Assembly: GCA_947568835.1 (NCBI GenBank)
Contig: OX387608.1
Location: forward strand, 8,656,001-8,720,000
Length of the DNA stretch: 64,000 bases
Direction: 5' to 3'
Source of the DNA: Protonemura montana
Taxonomy: Eukaryota; Arthropoda; Insecta; Plecoptera; Nemouridae
The translations under genes and the position numbers were made by a program. A model generated the notes under the pieces. It made no database searches, had not been told where the DNA came from, and was given only the letters and a program-made list of their open reading frames with translations. Shown here piece by piece: positions 62,129-64,000 of the stretch (its first letter is position 1; each line of letters starts with the position of its first letter).

Positions 62129-63625
62129 ATGCGCTGGTTCTCTGGAAGCATTTCAGAGGCAGTCGTCTCATCCAAATCTAAGGGAGCTGTTTTTGTAGTT
62201 TTTGTTGAAGGTAATGAAGTTAGGTTATAAAAGTTTCTTGGAATTGACTGCAGATCATAACTTTGAATTTGGCATTCAGCGAGACTTTCGCTCACTTGCT
62301 GAGATATGAATTTGCAAGTTTCTTCACATTTCTCTCTGTATTTCTACATTAGGCCCAGATGAAGCATCAAAATCCACAGCAGAGGCAATCGAAGCTCATG
62401 AAGTCTCGTCATCGTTAGAAAGCAGTGACTTTGTGGCCATAAAACTCGGGAGCGGAACTGAAGAATACAAACAATTCACTGAAATATGTATCCTTATTGC
62501 AAACATGCTAGTCTTAATCCTGGACATAGTTTTTAGTGGGCTACATCCAAGCTTGCTTTCTGTTTTAGCAAAGAACAGTCCATTTTTTCATTAGCACTTT
62601 TCCTTCACTGATTGCATCAGATCGCATTGTTCCTATTCCATCCATCTTCTTCATTGGAGGTGATGGCAGGCCAATAGAAATTGTGGCGGGACCTTCTTCT
62701 GCAACACAGATTTTGCAACGTATCGCCACCGTTCTGGGAAAAACCAATAGAGGACAGAACCAACCAGTGACAGCTCCCAATCAAGATGACTTGCAAAAAC
62801 TCTCAACGGATGGTGGCGGTCCCAGCACCACTGATGGAAATGTCGTTCAGGAAAGTGCTTCAATAGCTGCTGATAGGTGAGTTATTGTATAGAACCTGAC
62901 AAAACCGTGCTATCAACTTTGTTAACCAAGCTGGTGACTGACCGATCAATGTACCTTACAGGCTAGAGAATGCCAAGACACTGTTGGAAAAGACACGAGC
63001 ACTAAAGCTGGCAGAGGATAAGGCAAAGGAACGGGAGCAAGAAGAGGATCGGCGTCGCGTGGGCAGGGAGGTACAGGAGCTTCGGCGTTGGCAACAGGAC
63101 CAAGAGATGAAGCAGATGCGCGAGGAACGCGAGAAGGAGAAACGAGAAGATGCAGCGGCTCGCGATAAGGTAGCTGATTTGTACAAAATACATATATATA
63201 TCTTAAATGTGTAAATTCGAAATGCATAAAGGAAAACTGTTAACCATAGTTTTATAATGCCATCAAGGGTGCCATGCTTCCTACTTGTTACTTCCTAATT
63301 TATCTTTTGGGTCTTTAATTAAGGGCCAACCAAAGAAACTAGTAAACAAACTTGGTTATTGCTAAAATGGGATTAAGATAATTATTATAATTGTTAATGT
63401 TCAAGTAAATAACCATGAGATTGAAAGAAGTCTCGTGAATACCATTTGTTCTATCCTGAGCCTTCGGATCCACTTGTCATGCAATGAAATTTGTTGGCAG
63501 GTGAAGCAGCAGATCGAGGCAGACAGGGCCGAGCGAGCGCGGAGAAGTCGTGAAGCCGCTGGATTGGTTGAGACGAAGTCCGCTCCCCAGCCCGCCCCTG
63601 TAGTCACACCCACTACCAGCAACAG
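62129..63625 (+). CDS. UBXN4: UBX domain protein 4 (erasin), 5' part, 5 exons
   Basis: UBXN4 sits on the ER membrane, binds the AAA ATPase p97/VCP through its UBX domain and promotes ER-associated degradation. Exons: 62129-62210, 62353-62487, 62621-62876, 62962-63169, 63501-63625; phases agree (about 268 residues). The start MRWFSGSISEAV matches the family's MLWFQGAIPAA pattern. The thioredoxin-like N-terminal part follows (GAVFVVFVEG, DFVAIKLGSG, PIPSIFFIGGDGRPIEIVAG), then a linker and a charged coiled coil (EREQEEDRRRVGREVQELRR) ending in KQQIEADRAERARR. The last exon ends with a consensus donor at 63626. The UBX domain and membrane hairpin lie beyond the window, so the gene is partial only because of the cut. 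Confidence 0.93.
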
Positions 63626-64000
63626 GTGAGCAGCTTCAAATTTTAAGGAGGAGGAAATTTTAGTCTGGTAGTTTTTTTACAGATGCTGGATCAATTATTA
63701 ACTTGCACCAACAAATTCTCTGTGCAATTGCATTTTAAATTGCTGAAAGTATCTTAAGTGGCTAGAGCTAACAAATAATGACAACAATTGTTAAATTTTA
63801 TTTACAATGGGAATTAAGTATTTTATTGTTATTAACATTACTAACCTCTCAAAAATTGGTGCCTACCCAGGGACTCAAACTCCAATCTCCACTTGTCTAG
63901 GATGTTGCTCTAACCAATTGAGCTAATTGGATATGACATTTTTAGAGGGTTTTAGTGCATTTGATAAGAATGATGGAAAAATGCCATGACCAGTTAGCTC
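63626..64000 (+). other. UBXN4 intron, window end
   Basis: Start of an intron that runs off the window. It carries a tRNA-derived SINE on the minus strand (63800-63938). Confidence 0.7.
63800..63938 (-). mobile_element. tRNA-derived SINE, near-complete head
   Basis: Read on the minus strand, the element has a pol III A-box (TAGCTCAATTGGTTAGAGCA) and a B-box-like TTTGAGTCCC about 35 bases later, then GTAGGCACCA. A body of AATTTTTGAGAGGTTAGTAA and an AATAAAATAC-type AT-rich tail follow. The acceptor stem does not pair, so it is not a functional tRNA. The body matches the copy at 26711-26790. Confidence 0.7.

Noticed and set aside
63800..63938. Functional tRNA gene at the window end
   Set aside because: A- and B-boxes are good, but the acceptor stem does not pair and the sequence continues into a body shared with another locus, so it is a SINE.

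Overview
The window is animal nuclear DNA. Its genes are split into many exons with GT-AG introns. Most exons are GC-richer than the AT-rich introns, and there are retroposon and transposon fragments but no bacterial features. The genes are recognisable from translated protein sequence. The long tail on talin and the style of the repeats suggest an invertebrate, possibly an arthropod. That placement is an inference; nothing here fixes the species.

Layout: 1-13.3 kb is upstream DNA with no gene I can support. It holds several CpG-rich patches, two copies of a 5S-rRNA-derived SINE, tRNA-like remnants, retrotransposon scraps and a 23-base G run. One candidate talin 5' leader exon ends at 7345. 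From 13333 to 48365 lies a complete talin gene on the + strand. I joined 44 coding exons by hand. Phases agree at every junction and give 2767 residues: FERM head (F0-F3), linker, helical rod, I/LWEQ actin-binding module, dimerisation helix and a 183-residue low-complexity tail. One talin intron carries a probable two-exon gene on the opposite strand (22910-23412). Another carries a phase-compatible exon with its own stop and a downstream AATAAA (41108-41230), which could end a shortened talin. One intron starts with GC instead of GT.

From 50966 to 58114 lies a CP110-like (CCP110) centriole cap gene with nine coding exons and 1064 residues. From 59245 to 61135 lies GPATCH4, a nucleolar G-patch protein with four exons. 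From 62129 lies the first part of UBXN4 (erasin), with five exons before the window ends. All four main genes run on the + strand. Talin links integrins to actin; CP110 controls centriole length and cilium assembly; GPATCH4 belongs to the nucleolus; UBXN4 serves ER-associated degradation. They share no pathway, so their order is probably plain synteny. Three TCACGTGAT E-boxes sit at the GPATCH4 start and a fourth lies upstream of UBXN4.

All exon boundaries are hand-read from splice consensus, frame and remembered family sequence. No alignment, transcript or database search was run.
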